From an uncultured Ruminococcus sp. (lineage in GTDB: Bacteria; Bacillota; Clostridia; Oscillospirales; Acutalibacteraceae): DNA of 42,432 nt. The stretch is from NCBI GenBank assembly GCA_902790475.1, contig CADASG010000018.1, forward strand, positions 1-42,432, written 5' to 3'. A model generated the notes under the pieces. It did no database searches. It had not been told where the DNA came from and saw only the letters and a program-made list of their open reading frames with translations. Numbering within the stretch: the stretch's first letter is position 1; every line of letters begins with the position of its first letter. The translations under genes were made by a program, and so were the position numbers. Positions 23,390-30,828 of this stretch are shown piece after piece.

Positions 23390-24414
23390 TATTTCGGGAG
23401 GTAATCATTGGTAAAGCCTGTGTTTTCAGGAACCTTTACATCAAACAGATCATTGTTGTTTATCCAGTTGTAAAACGCGTTCCAGCGCTTGGGATCCATG
23501 TAACCCCACTTGGCGTCATCCGCCTTATATTGCTCTGAAATATACTCCTGGCTGGCAACGACCAGCTTTTTGTCAAGCTCGGGAGCGTTTTTCAGCAGGA
23601 TCTCCGCGCCATCCCCGGGTTTATCTGCTGCAAACTTATATCCCTTTTCAAGCGCGGCAAGAAAGGCTTTTGCCGTGTCCGTGTTTTTCTTCATCCAGTC
23701 GGTGTTGCCGATGATAACGGGCGTGTAATAGTCAAACACCGGGTCGATATCCTTGAAAGCGAAATAATCGGTTTCCAGTCCGGCGACCTCTGTAGCAATA
23801 CCTGCCCATCCGTAGAAAATCCAAATAGCGTCCACTGAACCCGACTGCAAAGCGGAAACCTCGTCGGTAACGGTCGAAGGGATCAGCTTGACCTTGCCGA
23901 AATCACCGCCGTCCGCTTCAACAACCTCCTTGAGCGTAGCTTTTTCGATCGGTAAGTCCCATGTAGCGTACTTTTTATTTTCCAACCCCTTGGGTCTGTC
24001 CATGCCTTTTCCTTTCAGGGAAATGATGCCCGAGGTGTTGTGCTGCATCAGCGCCGCAACCGCCTCGACCGGCATTTTATTATCGCCTGCAACAACAGGC
24101 AGCATGGAATCCTGGAAAGAAACACCGAATTGAGCCTTGCCTGAGCCTACAAGCATTTCGGCGCCGTCCTCGGGAGGCTGCACTATTTCAACATCCAATC
24201 CTGCATCGCTGAAATAGCCCTTGTCCTTAGCGACATACAGTCCCGTATGGTTGGTGTTCGGAGTCCAGTCGAGCACGAATGTGATCTTGGTTTTATTCTC
24301 TGATTTCTCGTCGGAGGTTGCTTTTGAACCCGTATCGTTTTTAGGCGATCCGCAGCCTGCGGCAGCTCCCAGCGCCATTGCGCAGGTGAGAAGGATTGCA
24401 ATTATTTTTTTCAT
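23389..24414 (-). CDS. Substrate-binding lipoprotein for HMP/thiamine precursor (ThiY-like)
   Basis: A 341-aa lipoprotein with signal KKIIAILLTCAMALGAAAGC (lipobox Cys21). The NMT1/ThiY hallmark DWTPNTNHTGLYVA lies at 49-62, where ThiY proteins bind formylaminopyrimidine or HMP. Further landmarks are FGVSFQDSMLP and SVDAIWIFYGWAG. It starts 5 nt after the permease stop with AGGAG inside the permease end. Its place in a TPP-riboswitch operon supports uptake of a pyrimidine precursor; the exact ligand is not determined. Confidence 0.9.
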   Translation of the reverse strand: MKKIIAILLTCAMALGAAAGCGSPKNDTGSKATSDEKSENKTKITFVLDWTPNTNHTGLYVAKDKGYFSDAGLDVEIVQPPEDGAEMLVGSGKAQFGVSFQDSMLPVVAGDNKMPVEAVAALMQHNTSGIISLKGKGMDRPKGLENKKYATWDLPIEKATLKEVVEADGGDFGKVKLIPSTVTDEVSALQSGSVDAIWIFYGWAGIATEVAGLETDYFAFKDIDPVFDYYTPVIIGNTDWMKKNTDTAKAFLAALEKGYKFAADKPGDGAEILLKNAPELDKKLVVASQEYISEQYKADDAKWGYMDPKRWNAFYNWINNNDLFDVKVPENTGFTNDYLPK

Positions 24415-24419
24415 TGTTG

Positions 24420-25202
24420 TCAGCTCCTGTTTTTTTTATTTTGTCTGTCCCACGGCATACACACATGCTGCAGCATAACGGTAAGCCAAATGAGGATCAA
24501 GCTTATTACGGAAATCAAAATGATCACCGCAAACATTTTATCTGCCGAAAAAGATTTGCGCACGCGCGTCATGTAACAGCCGAGTCCTTCGGTACCTCCG
24601 ATCCACTCGGAAACTACCGCTCCCACTACCGCGTATGTAACCGAAATCTTCAAACTGGAAAAGAAATGACCAAGCGAATTGGGCAGCTTTACGTAGCGAA
24701 AAATCTGCATACGTGAGGCGCCCATGGAACGCATCAGATTGATCGTATCCGCATCCGATGAAGAAAAGCCCTCAAGCAAACTGACGGAAATCGGAAAAAA
24801 TACAACTAAAACGATCAAAACTATTTTCGGAAGCATTTGATATCCCAGCCAAATCACCAGCAGCGGCGCGATAGCAACGGTTGGAATCGTTTGGCTTACG
24901 ACGATCAACGGATAGATCATCTTGCGCACAACGGAAAATCTGTCCATTATCACCGCCGTTAAAAAGCCTGTCAGTATTCCGAAAAACAGTCCGATAAAGG
25001 TTTCTGTAAGAGTAACGCGCGTGTGACTCATCAGCAGCTGCCAATCGTCCCGAAACGCCTTCGCGACATCGGAAGGCGAAGGCAGCATGAATTTCGGAAC
25101 ATCGCAAAAGCTGCATATCGCCTGCCAAAGCAGAAGCAAAAGCAGCAGCGCGGCGGCAGGAAAGGCTATTTTACTGATGGTGCTTCGTAACCTTGCGTTC
25201 AA
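24420..25202 (-). CDS. ABC transporter permease for thiamine precursor (ThiX-like)
   Basis: A 260-aa membrane protein of the SsuC/TauC/ThiX type with about six membrane segments (AFPAAALLLLLLLWQAI first). The ATPase-contact EAA loop is seen as TINLMRSMGASRMQIFRYVKLP. The start is TTG at 25202, which overlaps the end of the thiamine-binding gene by 32 nt; GGGAG is 11 nt upstream and there is no later ATG before the second helix. Overlap implies coupled translation. Confidence 0.88.
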   Translation of the reverse strand: MNARLRSTISKIAFPAAALLLLLLLWQAICSFCDVPKFMLPSPSDVAKAFRDDWQLLMSHTRVTLTETFIGLFFGILTGFLTAVIMDRFSVVRKMIYPLIVVSQTIPTVAIAPLLVIWLGYQMLPKIVLIVLVVFFPISVSLLEGFSSSDADTINLMRSMGASRMQIFRYVKLPNSLGHFFSSLKISVTYAVVGAVVSEWIGGTEGLGCYMTRVRKSFSADKMFAVIILISVISLILIWLTVMLQHVCMPWDRQNKKNRS

Positions 25203-25467
25203 TCGTCAGCACGTCTCCCTCCGGTCGGTAATCGACCTTGATATAGGCAAGTACCGAGGGCGCGCCTGCGCGAATGGCGATATGCTGGCACTCCTTGACA
25301 ATATCCATCAGCTCGTCATAGTCTCCCTCGATAGCGGTTTCAAAGGGACCAACATAGCATTTCAGTCCCGTGCTTTTGATGTAGGCGATAACCTCATCTA
25401 CAATGCGAATGAGCTCCTCGTCGTTTTTTGCTTCCGGCAGCGTTTGGATCGCTACACTTGCGTTCAT
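25171..25467 (-). CDS. Thiamine-binding protein, MTH1187/YkoF-like (DUF77)
   Basis: A 98-aa ferredoxin-like-fold protein. ASVAIQTLPEAKNDEELIRIVDEVIAYIKS and CYVGPFETAIEGDYDELMDIVKECQH match the DUF77/MTH1187 family, whose members bind thiamine or its pyrimidine. It is the first gene after the TPP riboswitch, with GGAGGT 6 nt upstream. It probably buffers or presents the imported ligand in the cytoplasm. Confidence 0.85.
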   Translation of the reverse strand: MNASVAIQTLPEAKNDEELIRIVDEVIAYIKSTGLKCYVGPFETAIEGDYDELMDIVKECQHIAIRAGAPSVLAYIKVDYRPEGDVLTIERKVTKHHQ

Positions 25468-25479
25468 AATGACACCTCC

Positions 25480-25511
25480 AAAAAATTAAGCACTGCGCAA
25501 AACGCAGTGCT
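25480..25511 (-). terminator. Riboswitch expression-platform terminator
   Basis: AGCACTGCG pairs with CGCAGTGCT (25489-25511), followed on the minus strand by AATTTTTT and then directly by the GGAGGT of the first gene. It would stop transcription when TPP is bound. Confidence 0.85.
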
Positions 25512-25526
25512 CTGTTACAAAATATA

Positions 25527-25617
25527 GCTGAGCTTCCTACGTCGGCATGATCCGAATCAGGTTAAAGGGTCAAGGCACACAGCCTAATCTCAGCCCGCTT
25601 CGGCGGACTCCCCTGCT
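25527..25617 (-). ncRNA. TPP riboswitch (THI element)
   Basis: On the minus strand the conserved THI blocks appear in order: GGGGAG, GGCTGAGA, ACCCTTTAACCTGAT, CGGATCATGCCG, CGTAGGAAGC. Spacing and order match the aptamer. It controls the DUF77-ThiX-ThiY-ThiZ operon by transcription termination. Confidence 0.97.
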
Positions 25618-25672
25618 TCATTTATATTGTATTCTCTTTTTTTATAAAAGTCAAGTCCAAATCTGTAATTAT

Positions 25673-25698
25673 CCCCCTCAGCCCGAAGGCGGAGGGGG
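25673..25698 (-). terminator. Hairpin downstream of the GGGtGRT gene
   Basis: CCCCCTC and GAGGGGG form a 7-bp G/C stem on either side of a loop of about 12 nt. The T-run after it is weak. Confidence 0.5.
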
Positions 25699-25729
25699 TA
25701 TAAAAGCTTATTTTAGGATAAAAGGCTTA

Positions 25730-26725
25730 TTAAAGGCTGTTCTGAACAGCAACGGCTACAGCTACGGTAGCGCCTACCATGGGGTTGTTACCCATGCCGA
25801 GGAAGCCCATCATCTCTACGTGAGCGGGTACGGAAGAGGAACCTGCGAACTGAGCGTCGGAGTGCATACGACCCATAGTATCGGTCATGCCGTAGGAAGC
25901 AGGACCTGCAGCCATGTTATCGGGATGCAGAGTACGTCCTGTGCCGCCGCCGGAAGCAACGGAGAAGTATTTTTTGCCCTGTTCGTTGCATTCCTTCTTG
26001 TATGTGCCTGCAACAGGATGCTGGAAGCGGGTGGGGTTGGTGGAGTTACCTGTGATGGAAACGTCTACGCCCTCCTGATGCATGATAGCAACACCTTCGC
26101 GAACATCGTCAGCGCCGTAGCAGCGAACGTTAGCGCGCTCGCCGTCGGAATAAGGAGTTTCCTTAACGATCTTCAGCTCGCCGCTGAAATAGTCAAACTG
26201 AGTCTGAACATAGGTGAAGCCGTTGATACGGGAAATGATCTGAGCGGCGTCCTTGCCGAGACCGTTGAGGATAACGCGCAGGGGCTGCTCTCTTACTTTG
26301 TTTGCGTTGCGAACGATGCCGATAGCGCCTTCCGCAGCTGCAAAGGATTCATGACCTGCAAGGAAAGCAAAGCACTTGGTATCATTGCTCAGCAGCATAG
26401 CTGCGAGGTTGCCGTGACCGATACCGACCTTACGGGACTCGGCTACGGAACCGTCGATGCAGAAGCTCTGCAAGCCGATGCCGATAGCGCGTGCTGCTTC
26501 CTCAGCGTTCTTAACGCCTGATTTCAGTGCGATAGCTGCGCCCACACAGTAAGCCCAGCATACGTTTTCAAAGCAAATGGGCTGAATGCCCTTGGCGATC
26601 TCATAGGGGTCAAAGCCTGCCGCCTTACAAATCTCGCGGCTCTCTTCTACGGAAGCAATGCCGTACTGAGCCAAAACGCCGTTGATTTTTTCAATACGTC
26701 TGTCATAGTTTTCAAATAAACTCAT
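25730..26725 (-). CDS. GGGtGRT protein
   Basis: A 331-aa protein of the family named for its motif, seen here as ASGGGTGRTLHPD (GGGTGRT at 259-265). Other conserved-looking blocks are GIGHGNLAAMLLSNDTKCFAFLAGHESFAAAEGAIG and VDVSITGNSTNPTRFQHP. Biochemical function is unknown to me. It lies 15 nt after a NifU-like scaffold gene in the same direction, a pairing I believe is conserved across Clostridia, which suggests an Fe-S-dependent or Fe-S-delivering process. GGAGG precedes the ATG. Confidence 0.85.
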   Translation of the reverse strand: MSLFENYDRRIEKINGVLAQYGIASVEESREICKAAGFDPYEIAKGIQPICFENVCWAYCVGAAIALKSGVKNAEEAARAIGIGLQSFCIDGSVAESRKVGIGHGNLAAMLLSNDTKCFAFLAGHESFAAAEGAIGIVRNANKVREQPLRVILNGLGKDAAQIISRINGFTYVQTQFDYFSGELKIVKETPYSDGERANVRCYGADDVREGVAIMHQEGVDVSITGNSTNPTRFQHPVAGTYKKECNEQGKKYFSVASGGGTGRTLHPDNMAAGPASYGMTDTMGRMHSDAQFAGSSSVPAHVEMMGFLGMGNNPMVGATVAVAVAVQNSL

Positions 26726-26740
26726 TACTGCATACCTCCT

Positions 26741-27433
26741 TTATTCTTCACGCGGGTCAATGTATTTGGCAGCGTTGTCAAACTGACCGTAATGACCTTT
26801 TGCCTTTTCAAGAGCCTCGTTAGCGTCCATGCCGCCCTTGATGAAGTCCATCATCTTGCCGAGGCTGACAAACTCATAGCCGACGATCTCATTGTCGGCG
26901 TTGAGCGCAACGCGTGTGCAGTAGCCCTCTGTCATCTCCAAATAACGGGGACCCTTTTCCTTGGTGGCAAACATTGTGCCGACCTGTGAACGCAGACCCT
27001 TGCCCAGATCCTCGAGCGAAGCGCCGACGAGCAAGCCGCCCTCGGAAAATGCGCTCTGGGTTCTGCCGTAAACGATCTGCAAAAACAGCTCTCTCATTGC
27101 GGTATTGATAGCGTCGCAAACGAGGTCGGTGTTAAGTGCTTCAAGAAGTGTTTTGCCAATCAAAATCTCGGACGCCATTGCGGCGGAGTGAGTCATACCC
27201 GAGCAGCCGATGGTTTCAACCAGCGCCTCCTCGATGATGCCGTTCTTTACGTTGAGCGTCAGCTTGCAGGCGCCCTGCTGAGGCGCGCACCAACCGATGC
27301 CGTGTGTAAAGCCGGAAATGTCCTTGATTTCTTTAGCCTGAACCCACTGACCTTCTTCGGGAATAGGGGCCGGGCCGTGATATGCGCCCTTGGCAACGGG
27401 ACACATATTCGTTACTTCTGCAGTGTAATACAT
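26741..27433 (-). CDS. NifU-like iron-sulfur scaffold partner of GGGtGRT
   Basis: A 230-aa protein with a NifU N-terminal-like domain: GWCAPQQGACKLTL (Cys49, Cys56), ETIGCSGMTHSAAMASEIL (Cys77), plus Cys11. Compared with IscU in this window it is longer, has a different N-terminal block (CPVAKGAYHGPAPIPEEGQW) and lacks the HCSVLAEEA segment. It is thus a specialised scaffold or regulator, not a second general IscU. It has its own promoter and a 100-nt leader. Confidence 0.8.
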   Translation of the reverse strand: MYYTAEVTNMCPVAKGAYHGPAPIPEEGQWVQAKEIKDISGFTHGIGWCAPQQGACKLTLNVKNGIIEEALVETIGCSGMTHSAAMASEILIGKTLLEALNTDLVCDAINTAMRELFLQIVYGRTQSAFSEGGLLVGASLEDLGKGLRSQVGTMFATKEKGPRYLEMTEGYCTRVALNADNEIVGYEFVSLGKMMDFIKGGMDANEALEKAKGHYGQFDNAAKYIDPREE

Positions 27434-27541
27434 AAGCCTTTCTCCTTTGGAAAAAATTGAAAGCCGACAATCCGCCGCGTGAAAGTGACCGCCGTCAGCT
27501 CACGATTGGGTTTTTCGCACGGTACAGCTTTCGTTGCTATA

Positions 27542-27570
27542 ATTATAGACCATATAGTAAGAAACGTCAA
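27542..27570 (-). promoter_or_regulatory. Promoter of the NifU-like/GGGtGRT operon
   Basis: TTGACG (27565-27570), 17 nt, TATAAT (27542-27547). The ~100-nt leader can fold nested stems (CAATC/GATTG enclosing CGTGA/TCACG near 27465-27515), so leader regulation is possible. Confidence 0.65.
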
Positions 27571-27593
27571 GAGATAAAATTGTTTTTTCGCCT

Positions 27594-28049
27594 TTATTGT
27601 ACAGTTTTTCCTAATAGCTGCGCAGTTATCTCCGCCGCTTCACGCACGAGCTCGGGGCAGGGTCGTTTTCTGTAGTAGCTTTCCGTGCGCGGTTCGGGAT
27701 CGTCACCCTTGACAACAGGGGCGCCGCTGAGAAGCTCACGACAGATAATCGAGCCGTTTTTCTCTCGAAAAACGCTTGCAAACTCCTGCACCAAATGATA
27801 ATGACCGCGCTTTGCCTGCACATCTTCCGGGTCGGAATAACCCTTGAGGATCCCAAGCACCATAGCCGCTCCGCTGACAGCGCCGCAGACCTCTCTCATT
27901 CTTCCCAGTCCTCCTCCGAACGAGGAGCCTATTTTCGCCGCAAGGTCATGCTCCAGTCCTGTAAGATCGTCAAAAGCGCACAGCACCGCCTGTGAGCAGT
28001 TGTAGCCTTGGCGAAACAAAGCCTCCGCTTTATCTCCGTATTTTGACAT
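27594..28049 (-). CDS. C_GCAxxG_C_C family protein
   Basis: A 151-aa protein with the family cysteine pattern: GYNCSQAVLCAF (Cys18, Cys24), MREVCGAVSGAAMVLG (Cys55), SIICRELLSG (Cys103) and RPCPELV (Cys131). The family is predicted to be redox-active or metal-binding and is common in anaerobes; no activity is established. Met at 28049 is the start because GGGGAGG lies 5 nt upstream. Confidence 0.88.
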   Translation of the reverse strand: MSKYGDKAEALFRQGYNCSQAVLCAFDDLTGLEHDLAAKIGSSFGGGLGRMREVCGAVSGAAMVLGILKGYSDPEDVQAKRGHYHLVQEFASVFREKNGSIICRELLSGAPVVKGDDPEPRTESYYRKRPCPELVREAAEITAQLLGKTVQ

Positions 28050-28170
28050 AATGTCCTCCCCTTTCAATTTTTATTTTTCCCGTTTTTATAATTCTAAAAC
28101 AGAAAAATCCATTCAGTTTAACGAGAGCCTCCGATAATACAATTTTAGGATCATGCGCGGCAGGAAATCA

Positions 28171-29379
28171 TCAGAGGTTCCCTTTATATTCTTCCAGCAG
28201 ATCGTAAATACCGTCCTCAGAGAGAACTCCGCGTTTCAGGTTTTTCGGAAGAAGTCCGGCGTCATCTCTTTCAAAATCCTTCCGCCATTCTGCTCCGGTA
28301 TAATACTTTTCCAGCTCGCCGATAAGAAACCGCAGCTTCTTGTTTTCTTCACCTGTGAGCTTTTCGGCTTTGAGCAGGCGTTTAGCTTCACACATGTAGC
28401 TTTCGTATTTTTTGATACGGCTTATCTGAGGATGCTGCCAAAGGTACAACCCTTTTTCTTCAACTGCATTTTGCAGCACGGATAGGAGCTCCTCGTCCGG
28501 ATCGTAGACGGTAAGATACAGATCCCGGGCATTCAAAGTCAGAAGTGTGCGCTCTTTCGGCAAGAGCAAATCAACGCAGCCTCCCCTTGTGCAGTCGAAA
28601 ACCGCGCTTTCGATTTTTTCGGCATCGGGACTGTATGTCCATTTATCCTCGGATGAACAGTACAAAGCGGAGTCATACCGATCGTTCAGCAGTTTCATAA
28701 TATCGGCATATTTTTGATACAGCTCCCTAAGCTTTTTGTCGCTCAGATACTCCCTCTCAACGGAAAAATAACTCTCCGCTTCGTTTTCGGGAATCTGCGA
28801 CGGAAAAATATCAATGAGCCAATACTCATCCTCCAACGTCTGCTCGACCATAATATCCAACTCCGCCATTTGAATAAACCGTTCCCTTACCTCCTGCGGG
28901 TTTTGGTATTCGCATTTTACGTCACTGAGCAGGTTTTTATAATCGCCGTTCAGCTCCTCCGGCATTAGCTGATGGAATTCCATGGACAGCATCAGGTCGT
29001 CTATTTCAATAATGATCCTGCGCTCGTCCTCCGTCAGCTCTCTGCCGATAAAATGCTTATAGATCTCGTTTTGCAATTTTTCTTCCGCCTTCAAATACTG
29101 CGGCAGTTCCTTTTTTACAGGGCGCGTCACGTCTGAGAGATACGCTTCGCTCGCGTCGTGAAGCAAACAGCCGAGAATCACTTCCCACGTACACCCTCTC
29201 GCGATCGCTTCCTCCGCACAGGCAATGCTGTGCTGCGCGACGGAGTAAAAGAATTTGATATGCCCGTTTCCCCGGCAAATCAGGGACAGTGCGTGCGCAA
29301 TGTCATAAATATCCATCTCCTGCTCCGCAGGATCCATCGGGTCGAAATGCTTCCCGGTTACTGTTGTGATATAGCTCAT
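28171..29379 (-). CDS. HD-domain phosphohydrolase fused to DUF4298
   Basis: A 402-aa three-part protein. Residues 1-200 are an HD domain of the YfbR-like type (RGNGHIKFFYSVAQHS, His50; CLLHDASEAYL, His74-Asp75; IDDLM, Asp127), expected to remove phosphate from nucleotides. Residues about 205-320 are unassigned. Residues about 325-400 (RIKKYESYMCEAKRLL...YYTGAEWRKDFE...LKRGVLSEDGIYDLLEEY) match DUF4298, usually a stand-alone small protein. The fusion is unusual to my knowledge. It is a single gene. Confidence 0.8.
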   Translation of the reverse strand: MSYITTVTGKHFDPMDPAEQEMDIYDIAHALSLICRGNGHIKFFYSVAQHSIACAEEAIARGCTWEVILGCLLHDASEAYLSDVTRPVKKELPQYLKAEEKLQNEIYKHFIGRELTEDERRIIIEIDDLMLSMEFHQLMPEELNGDYKNLLSDVKCEYQNPQEVRERFIQMAELDIMVEQTLEDEYWLIDIFPSQIPENEAESYFSVEREYLSDKKLRELYQKYADIMKLLNDRYDSALYCSSEDKWTYSPDAEKIESAVFDCTRGGCVDLLLPKERTLLTLNARDLYLTVYDPDEELLSVLQNAVEEKGLYLWQHPQISRIKKYESYMCEAKRLLKAEKLTGEENKKLRFLIGELEKYYTGAEWRKDFERDDAGLLPKNLKRGVLSEDGIYDLLEEYKGNL

Positions 29380-29490
29380 ATAAACGCTCCAAAAACTTTT
29401 TCATCTCTGATGATTCTATTCTACAGCAAGCAGCGGTTTTGTCAAGCGTATCATCCTGTTTTTTATAGTAGAGCCCAATATATTAAGGTC

Positions 29491-29520
29491 TTGATTTTTC
29501 TTCTTCGGATATAGTATAAT
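29491..29520 (+). promoter_or_regulatory. Promoter of luxS
   Basis: TTGATT (29491-29496), 18 nt, TATAAT (29515-29520). Confidence 0.55.
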
Positions 29521-29588
29521 AGCGTTAATGAACATGAATAAGCAGAAGCATTATAAATGTGCTAAAAATTTTACAGGAGAGAAAAAAC

Positions 29589-30113
29589 ATGAAAATGATA
29601 CAGAGTTTTTCGGTAGATCACAGACTTATCGTTCCCGGCATTTTTGTCAGCCGTGAGGATCAGGTTGGCGAAGGAACGGTCACAACTTATGATATCAGGC
29701 TGAAAAAGCCAAACAGAGAACCGGTGATCGACGTTGCCGCCATGCATTCGCTCGAGCACCTCATCGCCACCTTTCTTCGCAATGATCCCGATTGGAAAGA
29801 TGACATTATCTACTGGGGACCCATGGGATGTCTGACCGGCTTTTATCTTATTTTGAAAGGCAGCCGTTCTTCGCGGGATATTTATGATTTGGTTCTCAGA
29901 GCCTTTCGATCGGTGAACGATGCGCAGGAGGTTCCCGGTACCGCGCCGGAAAACTGCGGTCATTACCTTATGCATAATCTCGGAATGGCAAAATGGTATG
30001 CTGCGGAGTTTGCGCAATACCTTGAAGCAAACGCTGAAAAACCCGAAATCTTTGAGTATCCGAGAACAGAACGGCTCGTAACTGATGACGGAAGGCGGTT
30101 TTTCGATTCGTAA
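29589..30113 (+). CDS. luxS: S-ribosylhomocysteine lyase
   Basis: A 174-aa enzyme that splits S-ribosylhomocysteine into homocysteine and DPD, the AI-2 precursor, in the activated methyl cycle. Metal ligands are His53 and His57 (HSLEH) and Cys123 (ENCGHY); the catalytic cysteine is Cys81 in WGPMGCLTGFY. The start at 29589 has AGGAG upstream and matches MKMIQSFSVDH; an in-frame GTG at 29559 has no support. An inverted repeat GCACAAAAT/ATTTTGTGC (30123-30153) follows the gene but lacks a T-run. Confidence 0.95.
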   Translation: MKMIQSFSVDHRLIVPGIFVSREDQVGEGTVTTYDIRLKKPNREPVIDVAAMHSLEHLIATFLRNDPDWKDDIIYWGPMGCLTGFYLILKGSRSSRDIYDLVLRAFRSVNDAQEVPGTAPENCGHYLMHNLGMAKWYAAEFAQYLEANAEKPEIFEYPRTERLVTDDGRRFFDS

Positions 30114-30192
30114 CGCTTTATGGCACAAAATATAAAAAACAGTGATTTTGTGCAATGTGCAAAACAATCTGATGACAAGATTGTAATTTATA

Positions 30193-30221
30193 TTTACTTT
30201 TATTATTCTTACTGATATAAT
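30193..30221 (+). promoter_or_regulatory. Promoter of the membrane protein gene
   Basis: TTTACT (30193-30198), 17 nt, TATAAT (30216-30221). Confidence 0.5.
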
Positions 30222-30269
30222 ACAATTGGTTAGAAAACCAAAAAATTTATGTTCCGAGGAGGTTATTTT

Positions 30270-30719
30270 ATGGAACAAAACGGGTCAAAGCTTTTAAAGG
30301 TATCGAGCATTTTGATGATCATCGGCGGCATCTTCGGCGCTATCGGCAGCGTTTTGATGGCTGCTTTGGCAGGCGTGATGACTGCTGTATCGGGTAACGC
30401 CGATGTACAGCAGGCTGCGTCCGAATCCAACGTAGATATGGGTTCTGTTAATGCCATTCTGTGGATCGCGGTTGTTGTATTGGTCGCCTCTGCTGTTATC
30501 GAGATCATCGCAGGCATCAAGGGCAAAAAGAACTGGAATAATCCCGCTATGGCAAAAACCCTTATGGTTTGGGGCATTGTATGTGCTGTTATCTCTGTTA
30601 TCGGTAACATTCTGTTCGCAACAAGCGGCGGTTCTGCAGCATTCTCCATCATCTGCGGCTTGGTGATCCCCGTACTTTACATCATCGGTACTGTACAGCT
30701 TAAGAATCAGGCTAATTAA
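30270..30719 (+). CDS. Four-helix membrane protein of unknown function
   Basis: A 149-aa integral membrane protein with four hydrophobic segments: about 9-38 (VSSILMIIGGIFGAIGSVLMAALA), 56-78, 93-113 and 118-140. I recognise no family motif with confidence. Met at 30270 is the start since GAGGAGG lies 7 nt upstream. It has its own promoter and terminator. Confidence 0.75.
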   Translation: MEQNGSKLLKVSSILMIIGGIFGAIGSVLMAALAGVMTAVSGNADVQQAASESNVDMGSVNAILWIAVVVLVASAVIEIIAGIKGKKNWNNPAMAKTLMVWGIVCAVISVIGNILFATSGGSAAFSIICGLVIPVLYIIGTVQLKNQAN

Positions 30720-30753
30720 TTCTGTTTCCTGTTTTCAAACGACAAAATCAACA

Positions 30754-30803
30754 GAGCTGTGAGGAACAAAGGTTCAGACCTTGTTCTTCACAGCTCCTTT
30801 TTT
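30754..30803. terminator. Bidirectional terminator
   Basis: GAGCTGTGAGGAACAA (30754-30769) pairs with TTGTTCTTCACAGCTC (30781-30796) with one mismatch, then CTTTTTT. It separates the membrane protein gene from the convergent helicase gene. Confidence 0.85.
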
Positions 30804-30828
30804 ATATGGTCTCTCAGAAAAGTGGTTT

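Noticed and set aside
25547-26521. 324-codon + strand frame across the riboswitch and GGGtGRT gene
   Set aside because: It runs through the TPP aptamer in antisense and opposes a clear family protein.
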